Assembly: GCA_944321755.1 (NCBI GenBank)
Contig: CALUMM010000006.1
Coordinates: forward strand, 1-62,932
Source: an uncultured Alistipes sp.
Lineage (GTDB): Bacteria > Bacteroidota > Bacteroidia > Bacteroidales > Rikenellaceae
Length of the DNA stretch: 62,932 bases
Direction of reading: 5' to 3'
The notes under the pieces were generated by a model. The model saw only the letters and a program-made list of their open reading frames with translations, was not told the origin of the DNA and ran no database searches. The position numbers and the translations under genes are program-made. This document shows positions 53,182 to 60,498 of this stretch, piece by piece. Positions within the stretch are counted from its first letter, which is position 1, and each line of letters starts with the position of its first letter.

Positions 53182-55428
53182 TTATTGCCTCGACGGAGCG
53201 ATTTCGTGCTGCGATTCCAGAAAATAGTGCTGCGACTTGAGCAGGTTCCGCGACTGAAGCACCATGGTCTTGGTCTCGTTGAGGATCGTCAGGTAGAGCA
53301 CGCTGGCGCGGGTCGAGGTCGCGGGGTTGCCGTTGATGCGCCGCAGCTGGCTCTTGACGGCCTCGACGATCGTGTCGAAGAGGCGGTCGCGCATGTCGAG
53401 CACGCGGTCGAGATCCGTGAAGTCCTTCGAGGCGAGCATCTCGTTGATCTTGTCGAAGATCGCCTCCACCTGGTCGTTCACGCGCATCAGGTCGACGATC
53501 TGCTCCTTCGACATGCCCTCGTGGTTGTTGTCGATGTGTTCGAACGAGGGGCGCGTGATGTGGATCAGGGCCTTGGTCACCTCCGAGAGGTAGTCGACCA
53601 CCTGGACGTAGAAGTGCCCGGTGTCGATGTCGCACTGCTGCAGGCGCCGCAGCGTGGGCATGATGTTGTACTTGCGCTCGCGGGCCTCCGAGAAGAGGCG
53701 TTCCGAGTCGCGGACCATCTCCTTGAGGACCTTGCGGTTCTCCTTGAAGACGGCCACGAGCGTGCGGTTGTAGATGCGCGTGACCTCCTGCATGGTGTTG
53801 CAGACCTCGCCGATGCAGGCGCAGAGCACCTCGTCGGGGGTTTCGGCCTTTTCGAGGGGCAGGAGGGCCTTTTCGGCCTCGGCCTTCAACGCGGGGGTCT
53901 TGCGGTGGCTGCGGACGAGCAGCCAGGCGCAGAGGGCCGTGAGTGCCGCGACGGCGATCCAGCCGCCCCAGAGCAGCAGGGCCGTGACGGCCAGTGCGAT
54001 GAGGAACCCGCCCAGTGCGGTGATGAACCACCCCGAGATGACGGCCATGACGCCGGTGATGCGGTATACGGCGCTTTCACGCCCCCAGGTGCGGTCGGCG
54101 AGCGACGAACCCATGGCGACCATGAAGACGACATAGGTGGTCGAGAGCGGGAGTTTGTAGGAGGTTCCGATGGCGATCAGGACCGAGGCGGCGGTGAGGT
54201 TCACCACGGCGCGGATCATGTCGTACTGCGCCGAGGTGCGCTCCTCGACGGGCAGGGGTTCGAAGCGCCGGTCGATGGCCTTCTGCATCCGTTTGGGGAC
54301 GATGCCGGTCCAGAGGTGGTTGGCCATCAGCGTCAGGCGCACCAGACCGCGCGAAATGAACGTCGATCCGAATCGCTCTTCCTCTTCGTGCTGCGAGGCG
54401 AGCGAGAGTTCGGTTTCGGCTACGTGCTGGGACTTTTTCGAGAAGAAGAGCGTCAGCACCATGATCAGTCCCGAGGCGAGCAGGATCAGGAAGTTCGCGC
54501 GGGCCGGGGCTTCGAGTGCCCCCATCATGAGGGTTTCGCTGCCGGCCTCGCGGGCGATCTGCCAGGCGTCGAAGCTGGCCAGGGGTACGCCGATGAAGTT
54601 CACGAGGTCGTTTCCTGCGAAGGCCAGGGCCAGGGCGAAGGTGCCGGAGAGGATCGTGATGCGCATGATGTTGAGCCGCATCCGCTGGAAGAGCCACAGC
54701 ACGACGGATGCCGCGGCCCAGAAGGCGAGGAGTGTGAGCAGCACGTGGTCGGTGACGTATTCCGAGACCGACGTGGGGATGAGCCCCGAGCTCTTGAGCC
54801 CCTTGAAGAGGGCGAAGTAGAGGATTCCGGAGAGGGAGATCCCGCACCATACGGCGCCCCAGCGGCGGAAGACGGGGGCGTAGCGGAACGAGAAGATCAG
54901 GCGCGAGACGTACATGTAGAAGAGCCCCGCGACGAAGGCGAAGGCCACGGAGAGGAGGATGGCGGCGATGATGACCATGGCCTTTCCGGTGTTGATGAAC
55001 TGCGAGAGGTCCTGGAGCGAGAAGGCGGGGTCGGCGGCGATGCGGAAGAGAGCCGTAGCGACGGCGGCACCCAACAGCCCGAATACCATCGAGACGGTGG
55101 TTGAAGTGGGGAGCCCGAGGGTGTTGTAGAGGTCGAGCAGCAGGACGTTTCCGAGCATCATGCCGAGGAAGAGCATCATGATCTCCTGAAAGGAGAACTG
55201 CGCCGGGTAGAAGACGCCGCTGCGGGCGACCTCCATCATGCCGCTGGAGGTGAGCGTTCCGACGAGGATTCCGGCTGCGGCGATCCAGAGGATCGTGCGG
55301 CGGGGTGCGACTTTCGAGCCGATGGCCGAGTTGAGGAAGTTGATGGCGTCGTTGGCGACACCCACGACAATGCCCATCACGGCCAGGATGGCCAGGATGA
55401 TGACGATGGCGGTAAACAAGGGCGACAT
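53182..55428 (-). CDS. PiT-family inorganic phosphate transporter with C-terminal PhoU-like domain
   Basis: A 748-residue inner membrane protein. Both PiT signature repeats are visible: GVANDAINFLNSAIGSKVAP with LGLPTSTTVSMVFGLLGAA near the N-terminus, and AFAGNDLVNFIGVPLA with YKLPLSTTYVVFMVAMGSSLADR in the second half. Residues from about 520 to 730 form a soluble helical region resembling the PhoU/DUF47 fold, fused where many bacteria have a separate protein. It imports phosphate by proton or sodium coupling. It is adjacent to and codirectional with a PhoB/PhoR-type system, and a candidate Pho box lies upstream at 55600-55616. Confidence 0.92.
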   Translation of the reverse strand: MSPLFTAIVIILAILAVMGIVVGVANDAINFLNSAIGSKVAPRRTILWIAAAGILVGTLTSSGMMEVARSGVFYPAQFSFQEIMMLFLGMMLGNVLLLDLYNTLGLPTSTTVSMVFGLLGAAVATALFRIAADPAFSLQDLSQFINTGKAMVIIAAILLSVAFAFVAGLFYMYVSRLIFSFRYAPVFRRWGAVWCGISLSGILYFALFKGLKSSGLIPTSVSEYVTDHVLLTLLAFWAAASVVLWLFQRMRLNIMRITILSGTFALALAFAGNDLVNFIGVPLASFDAWQIAREAGSETLMMGALEAPARANFLILLASGLIMVLTLFFSKKSQHVAETELSLASQHEEEERFGSTFISRGLVRLTLMANHLWTGIVPKRMQKAIDRRFEPLPVEERTSAQYDMIRAVVNLTAASVLIAIGTSYKLPLSTTYVVFMVAMGSSLADRTWGRESAVYRITGVMAVISGWFITALGGFLIALAVTALLLWGGWIAVAALTALCAWLLVRSHRKTPALKAEAEKALLPLEKAETPDEVLCACIGEVCNTMQEVTRIYNRTLVAVFKENRKVLKEMVRDSERLFSEARERKYNIMPTLRRLQQCDIDTGHFYVQVVDYLSEVTKALIHITRPSFEHIDNNHEGMSKEQIVDLMRVNDQVEAIFDKINEMLASKDFTDLDRVLDMRDRLFDTIVEAVKSQLRRINGNPATSTRASVLYLTILNETKTMVLQSRNLLKSQHYFLESQHEIAPSRQ

Positions 55429-55599
55429 GGTGAAATATCTGTTCCGTTTTTGAAAGTTTCCCGTTCGGGGCGGGCCGTCTTCGGGGAGGTCGACGCGAGG
55501 CTGCCGTTGCGTGTTCCGCCGCGGGGCGGGGCTTCGGCGCCGTGCCGGGGACTTCCGGGAGAGATTCGGCTTACCGGGAGCAAAGGTCCGAAACAGATA

Positions 55600-55616
55600 T
55601 TACAGAGTGGTTACAG
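55600..55616 (-). promoter_or_regulatory. Candidate Pho box of the phosphate transporter
   Basis: The minus strand carries CTGTAACCACTCTGTAA, two exact CTGTAA words with 11-base periodicity, as in the enteric PhoB consensus CTGTCAT. A weak -7 (GACCTTTG) lies 11 bases further on. The leader to the start codon would be about 145 bases. Confidence 0.55.
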
Positions 55617-55646
55617 CGGTGTTTCGACGTTGTGAAACGTTGCTTT

Positions 55647-57095
55647 TCAACCTCTTTTCCGGAGCGTGAAGCGGAATTCGAGACCTCCGCGTTCGCGGTT
55701 GCGGGCCGTGATCGTCCCTCCGTGGATCATCACGGCGTTCTTGACGATCGAAAGCCCGAGCCCCGTTCCCCCGAGTTTGCGCGAACGCCCCTTGTCGACG
55801 CGGTAGAAGCGTTCGAAGAGGTGGGGCAGATGCTCCTCGGCAACGCCGATTCCGTTGTCGGCGAAGAGGATCGTGCACGCCTCGGGCGAATTTTCCAACA
55901 GCCGGATGTAGATGTCGCGCCCGCCGGAGTAGGCGGCGGCGTTGTCCGCGAGGTTGCGGAAGATCGAACTCAGCAGGGCGGGATTCCCTACGACCTCGAC
56001 CCGCTCCGGGAAGTCGACGTTCACGCGCAGCCGCTGTTCGGCGGGTTTCAACGCCATCTCTTCGGCCACCTCGGCGATCAGGTCGTTCACGACGACGGGC
56101 TCCTTGCGGATCACCTGGCTCGCTTCGTCCATGCGGGTGATGGTCGCCACGTCGGAGAGCAGTCGGCGCAGGCGTTCGATCTGCGCGCAGCTCTTTTCGA
56201 GGAACTCCGTGCGTCTGCCCGCGTCGAGCGAAGGGTTGGCCAGCAGCGTCTCCAGATAGCCCTGAATGGCCGCTACGGGGGTTTTCAACTCGTGGTTGAT
56301 ATTGTTCGTGAGCTGTTTCTTGATGCGGATCTTCTCCTGCTCCTCGTGCAGGGCCAGGGCGTGTTCGCGGTCGCGGTCGGCCGTTGTCTTCTGCAGGCGG
56401 GCGTAGAGCCGGATGATGTGGTTCGAGATTTCGCCCAGTTCATCGCGGGGGAAGGGCTCCGGTTCGTCGATCCGTTCGCCGCGTTCGGCGCGCTGGGCGA
56501 AGTCGTTCAGCCGCGAGATGTTGTGCCCCAGCCGCCGTGTGGCGAAGTACCCCGCGATGCTCATCAGCAGCGTGACCCCGAGCATGAACCAGAGGAATCC
56601 GCGGTCGGCGGCCAGGACCGTGCTCAGCGGGACGGAGTAGGGCACGGCCGACCGGACGATATAGCGGCCGCCGAGCATCGCCGAGTAGAAGTAGTTGCGG
56701 TGGGTGCTCTCCGAGTGTCGGCGGATGGTGTATCCGGTGCCGTGGGCCAGGGCCTCGACGACCTCCGGGCGGTCGAGGTGGTTGGCTGCGGGGAGTGTGT
56801 CGAGCGAGTTGTCGAAGAGGACGTTTCCCTGGCGGTCGATGATCGTCACGCGCAGCTCCTCGAAGGGTTTGTCATGGGTGGCGATGCAGGCTGCGGGTCC
56901 GGCGCCCTCGTCCAGGGCGTCGAGCATCCGCAGGTTGAGGAGTTGCAGCCGGGCGTTGAGGCGTTCGGCCTTGAAGTGCTTCTCGCGCCCGTACTGGAAC
57001 ACGACGAAGCAGGCCACGAGCACCCACGAGAAGGCCAGCAGCAGCAGGAAGAGCCGCCGATGGTAGGAGAGTCTACTCTTCGAAACCGTAGCCAT
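55647..57095 (-). CDS. phoR: PhoR-type sensor histidine kinase
   Basis: A 482-residue membrane kinase: first membrane segment about 14-34, extracytoplasmic domain about 35-162, second segment about 165-187, a HAMP-like linker, HisKA with H268 in NNINHELKTPVAAIQGYLE, and HATPase_c with NLADNAAAYS, DNGIGV and LGGTGLGLSIVKN. It overlaps the response regulator gene by 23 bases. The phosphate-starvation role is inferred from the adjacent transporter and the Pho-box-like repeats; similar kinases serve other signals. Confidence 0.85.
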   Translation of the reverse strand: MATVSKSRLSYHRRLFLLLLAFSWVLVACFVVFQYGREKHFKAERLNARLQLLNLRMLDALDEGAGPAACIATHDKPFEELRVTIIDRQGNVLFDNSLDTLPAANHLDRPEVVEALAHGTGYTIRRHSESTHRNYFYSAMLGGRYIVRSAVPYSVPLSTVLAADRGFLWFMLGVTLLMSIAGYFATRRLGHNISRLNDFAQRAERGERIDEPEPFPRDELGEISNHIIRLYARLQKTTADRDREHALALHEEQEKIRIKKQLTNNINHELKTPVAAIQGYLETLLANPSLDAGRRTEFLEKSCAQIERLRRLLSDVATITRMDEASQVIRKEPVVVNDLIAEVAEEMALKPAEQRLRVNVDFPERVEVVGNPALLSSIFRNLADNAAAYSGGRDIYIRLLENSPEACTILFADNGIGVAEEHLPHLFERFYRVDKGRSRKLGGTGLGLSIVKNAVMIHGGTITARNRERGGLEFRFTLRKRG

Positions 57096-57753
57096 ATCCC
57101 AGCCGGGTTACGATATGTTTTCCGTAGGGTCCGATCTTGCGGCGCAGACGGGTGATGTTGACATCGATGGTGCGGTCGAGGACGATGACCTCGTCGCTCC
57201 AGATGCGGTGGAGAATCTCCTCGCGGGAGAAGATCACGCCGCGGTGGGCGAGGAGCAGGGCGAGGATTTCGAACTCCTTCTTGGTGAGGGGGAGTTCGGC
57301 GCCGTCGAGGGTGCAGACCTTGCGCCGGAGGTCCATTTCGAGGCCTTCGAAAGCGATGTTTTCGGGTTCGGAGCCGGAGGCTGCGGTTCGGCGCAGGACG
57401 CTGCGGACGCGGGCGAGGACTTCGCGGATGGAGAAGGGTTTGGCGATGTAGTCGTCGGCGCCGAGGTTCAGTCCGGCGACGGTATCGTCTTCGGAGTCGC
57501 GGGCGGTGCAGAAGATCACGGGGACCTGTGCCGTTTCGGGATTCTCCTTGAGGATGCGGGCCATGCGGAAGCCGCTCATTTCGCCCATCATGACGTCGAG
57601 CAGGATGAGCGAATAGCGTTCGGGATGCATTCCGAGGGCCTGTTCGGCGCTGTAGGCGACCTCGACGTCATAGCCTTCGACTTCGAGGTTGAACTGGAGG
57701 ATTTCGCACAGCGACTCTTCGTCGTCGACCACGAGGATTTTGTGTTTTGCCAT
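57073..57753 (-). CDS. phoB: PhoB-type response regulator (OmpR/PhoB family)
   Basis: A 226-residue regulator. The receiver has D10/D11, the phospho-acceptor D53 in LILLDVMMGEMSG, and K in AKPFSIREVLARV. A winged-helix DNA-binding domain follows (about 130-224; LPLTKKEFEILALL, VLDRTIDVNITRLRRKIG). I start at the ATG complement 57751-57753 (MAKHKILVVDDEE). The gene is preceded by a TAAATTTG element and 11-base repeats, which suggests autoregulation. Confidence 0.88.
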   Translation of the reverse strand: MAKHKILVVDDEESLCEILQFNLEVEGYDVEVAYSAEQALGMHPERYSLILLDVMMGEMSGFRMARILKENPETAQVPVIFCTARDSEDDTVAGLNLGADDYIAKPFSIREVLARVRSVLRRTAASGSEPENIAFEGLEMDLRRKVCTLDGAELPLTKKEFEILALLLAHRGVIFSREEILHRIWSDEVIVLDRTIDVNITRLRRKIGPYGKHIVTRLGYGYGFEE

Positions 57754-57776
57754 AGCTTCGGGGTTTGAATCCGGGC

Positions 57777-57784
57777 CAAATTTA
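57777..57784 (-). promoter_or_regulatory. -7 element TAAATTTG of phoB
   Basis: On the minus strand TAAATTTG fits TAnnTTTG, 23 bases before the ATG. The usual -33 position is taken up by the repeats at 57785-57842. Confidence 0.65.
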
Positions 57785-57842
57785 CACAACATTCACGGAT
57801 GTTACACGCCCGGCCTCCGACATTTCACGGAAATGTAACAGA
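57785..57842 (-). promoter_or_regulatory. Candidate Pho boxes upstream of phoB
   Basis: Minus-strand words TGTTACA, CGTGAAA, then GTGTAAC and GTGAATG recur at 11-base spacing in two pairs that abut the -7 element. Each pair also forms a near palindrome (ACATTTCCGTGAAATGT). The layout fits a response-regulator dimer array replacing the -33 element. Confidence 0.55.
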
Positions 57843-57895
57843 TGCCGTTGTCCGCTCCACCCTTTCGTGCTGTTTTTCGGAGAGCGGGTCGTATG

Positions 57896-57927
57896 AAAAA
57901 GAGGCGGTTCCTGCCAAGGAACCGCCT
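57896..57927 (-). terminator. Terminator after the DAHP synthase/chorismate mutase gene
   Basis: On the minus strand AGGCGGTTCC and GGAACCGCCT form a perfect 10-bp stem followed by CTTTTT (A run at 57896-57900). Confidence 0.85.
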
Positions 57928-58006
57928 GTGGAGAGATCCGGAGCTGCCCGGCCGCCGTCCTGTTTCCGGGACGATGGGGCCGAGGCTTTGCAAGCTGCGG
58001 GGGGGG

Positions 58007-59071
58007 TTATTTTCCGAGGACCTCCATCTGCTGGCGGACCGACTCTTCGTGAATGGCCTGCAGCACCGTGCGCATGAACTCGCGGTCCATACCCAGCTCC
58101 ACGGCCTGGGCGGCCCGGCGAGCCAGCAGCTCCTCGTAACGCTGTGCCTGGAGGATCGGCATGTCGTGCTCCTTCTTGTACTGCCCGATGTCGCGCGAAA
58201 CGCGCATCCGGCGGACCAGAACCTCCAGCAGCTGGTCGTCGAGTTTGTCGATCTGGGCGCGCAGTTCGTTGAGGCTTTCGGTGGTGATGGTCTGTTCGCG
58301 GATCACCAAGTTGCGGAGGATGTAGGCCAGGGCGTCGGGTGTCACCTGCTGGGCCTTGTCGCTCCAGGCGGAGTCGGGCGAGCAGTGCGCCTCGATGATC
58401 AGGCCGTCGAATCCGAGATCCATGGCCTGCTGCGAGAGCGGGGCGATCAGTTCGCGTTTGCCGCCGATGTGGCTTGGGTCGCAGAAGATCGGCAGCGACG
58501 GCAGGCGGCGGCGCAGCTCGATGGGAATGGCCCACATGGGGTGGTTGCGGTAGATGCTCTTGTCGATGGAGGTGAATCCGCGGTGAATGGCCGCCAGGCG
58601 TCGGATTCCGGCATTGTGGATGCGTTCGATGGCTCCGATCCAGAGTTCGAGGTCGGGGCTGACGGGATTCTTCACCAGGACCGGCACGTCCGCACCGCGC
58701 AGGGCATCGGCAATCTCCTGCATGGCGAAGGGATTGGCGGCCGTGCGGGCTCCGATCCAGAGGATGTCGACACCGCCCTTGAGGGCCGTGATGACGTGCT
58801 GCCGGGTTGCGACTTCCGTAGCGGTGTACATGCCTGTTTCGCGTTTCACGCGCTGGAGCCAGGCGATGCCCTTTTCGCCGACGCCTTCGAAGCCTCCGGG
58901 TTTGGTGCGGGGTTTCCAGAGTCCGGCACGATAGATACGAATGCCTTCGGCGGCCAGTGTGCGGGCGGTCTGGATGACCTGTTCTTCGGTTTCGGCGCTG
59001 CAGGGGCCGGCAATGACTAACGGACGCCGGGGATCGACCCCGGGGAGTACGATGGGTTGGAGATCGTTCAT
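58007..59071 (-). CDS. Bifunctional DAHP synthase / chorismate mutase
   Basis: A 354-residue cytoplasmic fusion. Residues 1-255 form a KDO8P-synthase-like DAHP synthase (VIAGPCSAE, RAGLWKPRTKPGGFEG, IFCDPSHIGGKRE, IEAHCSPDSAWSD), which condenses phosphoenolpyruvate and erythrose 4-phosphate. About 262-350 is an AroQ-type chorismate mutase (LNELRAQIDKLDDQLLEVLVRRM). The fusion allows feedback through the mutase part. It lies 60 bases after pheA, with which it probably shares the attenuator-controlled transcript, so both the first step of the shikimate pathway and the branch to phenylalanine are controlled together. The stop is followed by a run of eight G (57999-58006). Confidence 0.92.
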   Translation of the reverse strand: MNDLQPIVLPGVDPRRPLVIAGPCSAETEEQVIQTARTLAAEGIRIYRAGLWKPRTKPGGFEGVGEKGIAWLQRVKRETGMYTATEVATRQHVITALKGGVDILWIGARTAANPFAMQEIADALRGADVPVLVKNPVSPDLELWIGAIERIHNAGIRRLAAIHRGFTSIDKSIYRNHPMWAIPIELRRRLPSLPIFCDPSHIGGKRELIAPLSQQAMDLGFDGLIIEAHCSPDSAWSDKAQQVTPDALAYILRNLVIREQTITTESLNELRAQIDKLDDQLLEVLVRRMRVSRDIGQYKKEHDMPILQAQRYEELLARRAAQAVELGMDREFMRTVLQAIHEESVRQQMEVLGK

Positions 59072-59131
59072 GATGGTTGTTATTTTTGACTGTTCAACTG
59101 CTATGGATTGTAAAGCGGGGGTTTTCGGGTT

Positions 59132-59977
59132 TCAGACCTCCGGATTGGGACATTCGGCATATTCGCCCAGGACGCGGAAGTCGCTGGTCAGCGGTCGGGC
59201 GGCATCGACGGCCTGTCGGTATCGCACGGGGTCGTCGAAGGTGACATCGACGTAGAACTGATACTCCCATTCGCGGCCGATGATCGGCAGGGACTGGATT
59301 TTCGTGAGGTTGATGTCATAGAACGAAAGCACGGTGAGGACCTTCGAGAGGCTTCCCTGGGTGTGACGGAGTGTAAAGACGAGCGAGGCCTTGTTGGTTC
59401 GTGCGGGATCGTGGAATTCCGCGGCGCGGCTCACGTCGGCGAGGATCAGGAAGCGGGTAAAGTTGTGCTTGTTGGTTTCGATGCCGCGCTGGAGGATTTC
59501 GAGACCGTAGAGTTCCGCGGCGTCGGCTCCGCAGATGGCGGCTGTTCCGACGAGGTGCTCTTCGGCGATTTCGCGGGCGCTGCCTGCGGTATCGTCGCGT
59601 TCGACGACCTTCATTCCGGGCTGGCTTTTGAGGAATTCGCCGCACTGCATCAGGGCGATGGGATGGGAGTGTACCTCGTGGATTTCGTCGAGCTTCTGTC
59701 CGGGGAGTGCGGCGATGACGTGCGAGATGCGGAGTTTCTGTTCACCGACGATGCGGGCTCGGCTGCGCTGGAGGAGTTCGTGGTTGGGGAGCAGGCTTCC
59801 GGCGATGGTGTTTTCGATGGCGGCGATTCCGAGCAGGGCGGGATCTTCGGACATGCGGCTGAAGAGGATGTCGAAGTTCGAACAGGGGAGTACGCCGATC
59901 TGTCGGTCGGAGAAGTAGCGCCGGGCGGCGGTTTCGTGATAGCATCCTGCGATGCCCTGTATGGCGATTTGCTCCAT
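59132..59977 (-). CDS. pheA: Prephenate dehydratase with ACT domain
   Basis: A 281-residue cytoplasmic enzyme converting prephenate to phenylpyruvate, the committed step to phenylalanine. The catalytic domain (1-185) has QGIAGCYHETAA, AAIENTIAGSL and the NFTRFLIL threonine-arginine motif. The ACT domain (about 200-275) starts at SLVFTLRHTQGSLSKVL; its effector motif reads QSLP in place of ESRP. I start at MEQIAIQG (ATG complement 59975-59977). It is monofunctional, with the mutase supplied by the fused enzyme downstream. Transcription is probably governed by the leader peptide and terminator at 60003-60151. Confidence 0.93.
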   Translation of the reverse strand: MEQIAIQGIAGCYHETAARRYFSDRQIGVLPCSNFDILFSRMSEDPALLGIAAIENTIAGSLLPNHELLQRSRARIVGEQKLRISHVIAALPGQKLDEIHEVHSHPIALMQCGEFLKSQPGMKVVERDDTAGSAREIAEEHLVGTAAICGADAAELYGLEILQRGIETNKHNFTRFLILADVSRAAEFHDPARTNKASLVFTLRHTQGSLSKVLTVLSFYDINLTKIQSLPIIGREWEYQFYVDVTFDDPVRYRQAVDAARPLTSDFRVLGEYAECPNPEV

Positions 59978-60002
59978 GTTTTTAGGATTGTTTTTTTGTA
60001 AG

Positions 60003-60034
60003 AAAAAATCCCGCACGTGGTGTCGTGCGGGATT
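60003..60034 (-). terminator. Attenuator terminator of pheA
   Basis: On the minus strand AATCCCGCACG (60024-60034) and CGTGCGGGATT (60007-60017) form a perfect 11-bp stem with a 6-base loop, followed by TTTTTT. It ends 26 bases before the pheA start and 25 bases after the leader stop. Its TCCCGC arm can instead pair with GCGGGA at 60085-60090 in the leader. Confidence 0.85.
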
Positions 60035-60058
60035 TTCGTGAATTTATGGTTGCTTGCT

Positions 60059-60151
60059 TCAATTCAGGGTATTGATGCATACCGTCCCGCTTCTTCTCCT
60101 GGTAAAAAAGAAAAAGTAATAAAAGAAGTATGCAAAACCGTAGAGTCTCAT
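60059..60151 (-). CDS. Phe/Tyr-rich leader peptide of the phenylalanine attenuator
   Basis: A 30-codon ORF from the ATG complement at 60149-60151 to TGA at 60059-60061. It reads MRLYGFAYFFYYFFFF and then TRRRSGTVCINTLN. Residues 4-16 hold seven phenylalanines and four tyrosines in 13 positions. A ribosome stalled at residues 13-16 would leave the GCGGGA segment (60085-60090) free to pair with the terminator arm, preventing termination. A ribosome reaching the stop would cover it and let the terminator form. A GGTAT/ATACC hairpin (60068-60083) lies within the same stretch. The gene product itself has no other function. Confidence 0.85.
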   Translation of the reverse strand: MRLYGFAYFFYYFFFFTRRRSGTVCINTLN

Positions 60152-60174
60152 GATTTCATGACCTTAACTGGCTA

Positions 60175-60205
60175 CAAAAATAGTTAAAAATTTTGAAAAA
60201 CCAAA
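60175..60205 (-). promoter_or_regulatory. Promoter of the leader-pheA operon (TTTG-N19-TATTTTTG)
   Basis: On the minus strand TTTG (60202-60205) and TATTTTTG (60175-60182) are separated by 19 bases, a full match to the Bacteroidota consensus. Transcription would start about 17 bases before the leader ATG. Confidence 0.8.
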
Positions 60206-60281
60206 TCCGGAGCGTGTTTTTTTGAACGGGATAAGCGGAATTTCGGGTTCTGGTTGCTTCGGGGCCGACCGGGATTGCACG

Positions 60282-60312
60282 AAAAAGGCGGTTGCAAGGG
60301 TTTGCAGCCGCC
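60282..60312 (-). terminator. Terminator of the GLUG protein gene
   Basis: On the minus strand GGCGGCTGCAA and TTGCAACCGCC form an 11-bp stem with one mismatch, followed by TTTTT (A run 60282-60286). Confidence 0.8.
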
Positions 60313-60470
60313 TGATCGGGAGGGTGTTGGCGAGGTTTTGTCCTGCTGCGTCGATCCCTTGTATATCCCTTTGTCGCAACCTCTTCACGATGAGGCGGGT
60401 TACGGGTTTGTCGGGCCGATATTACGTTGTAATCCGTACCCGGGCAGCAACTCTTCCTGGTGCCGGTTGC

Positions 60471-60492
60471 GGGCGGGAGCGGAATCCCGCCC
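60471..60492 (-). promoter_or_regulatory. Hairpin just after the GLUG gene stop
   Basis: GGGCGGGA (60471-60478) and TCCCGCCC (60485-60492) make a perfect 8-bp stem with a 6-base loop, six bases after the stop codon. No T run follows, so it is more likely an mRNA 3' stabiliser than a terminator. Confidence 0.45.
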
Positions 60493-60498
60493 GTCGGT

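Larger units (their letters stand above)
59978..60498. promoter_or_regulatory. Region holding the phenylalanine attenuator and the GLUG-gene terminator
   Basis: 521 bases with no conventional gene. From pheA outward: attenuator terminator, leader peptide gene and promoter (60003-60205), then a terminator for the upstream GLUG gene (60282-60312). The 158 bases at 60313-60470 hold nothing I recognise, and a hairpin lies at 60471-60492. Confidence 0.7.
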
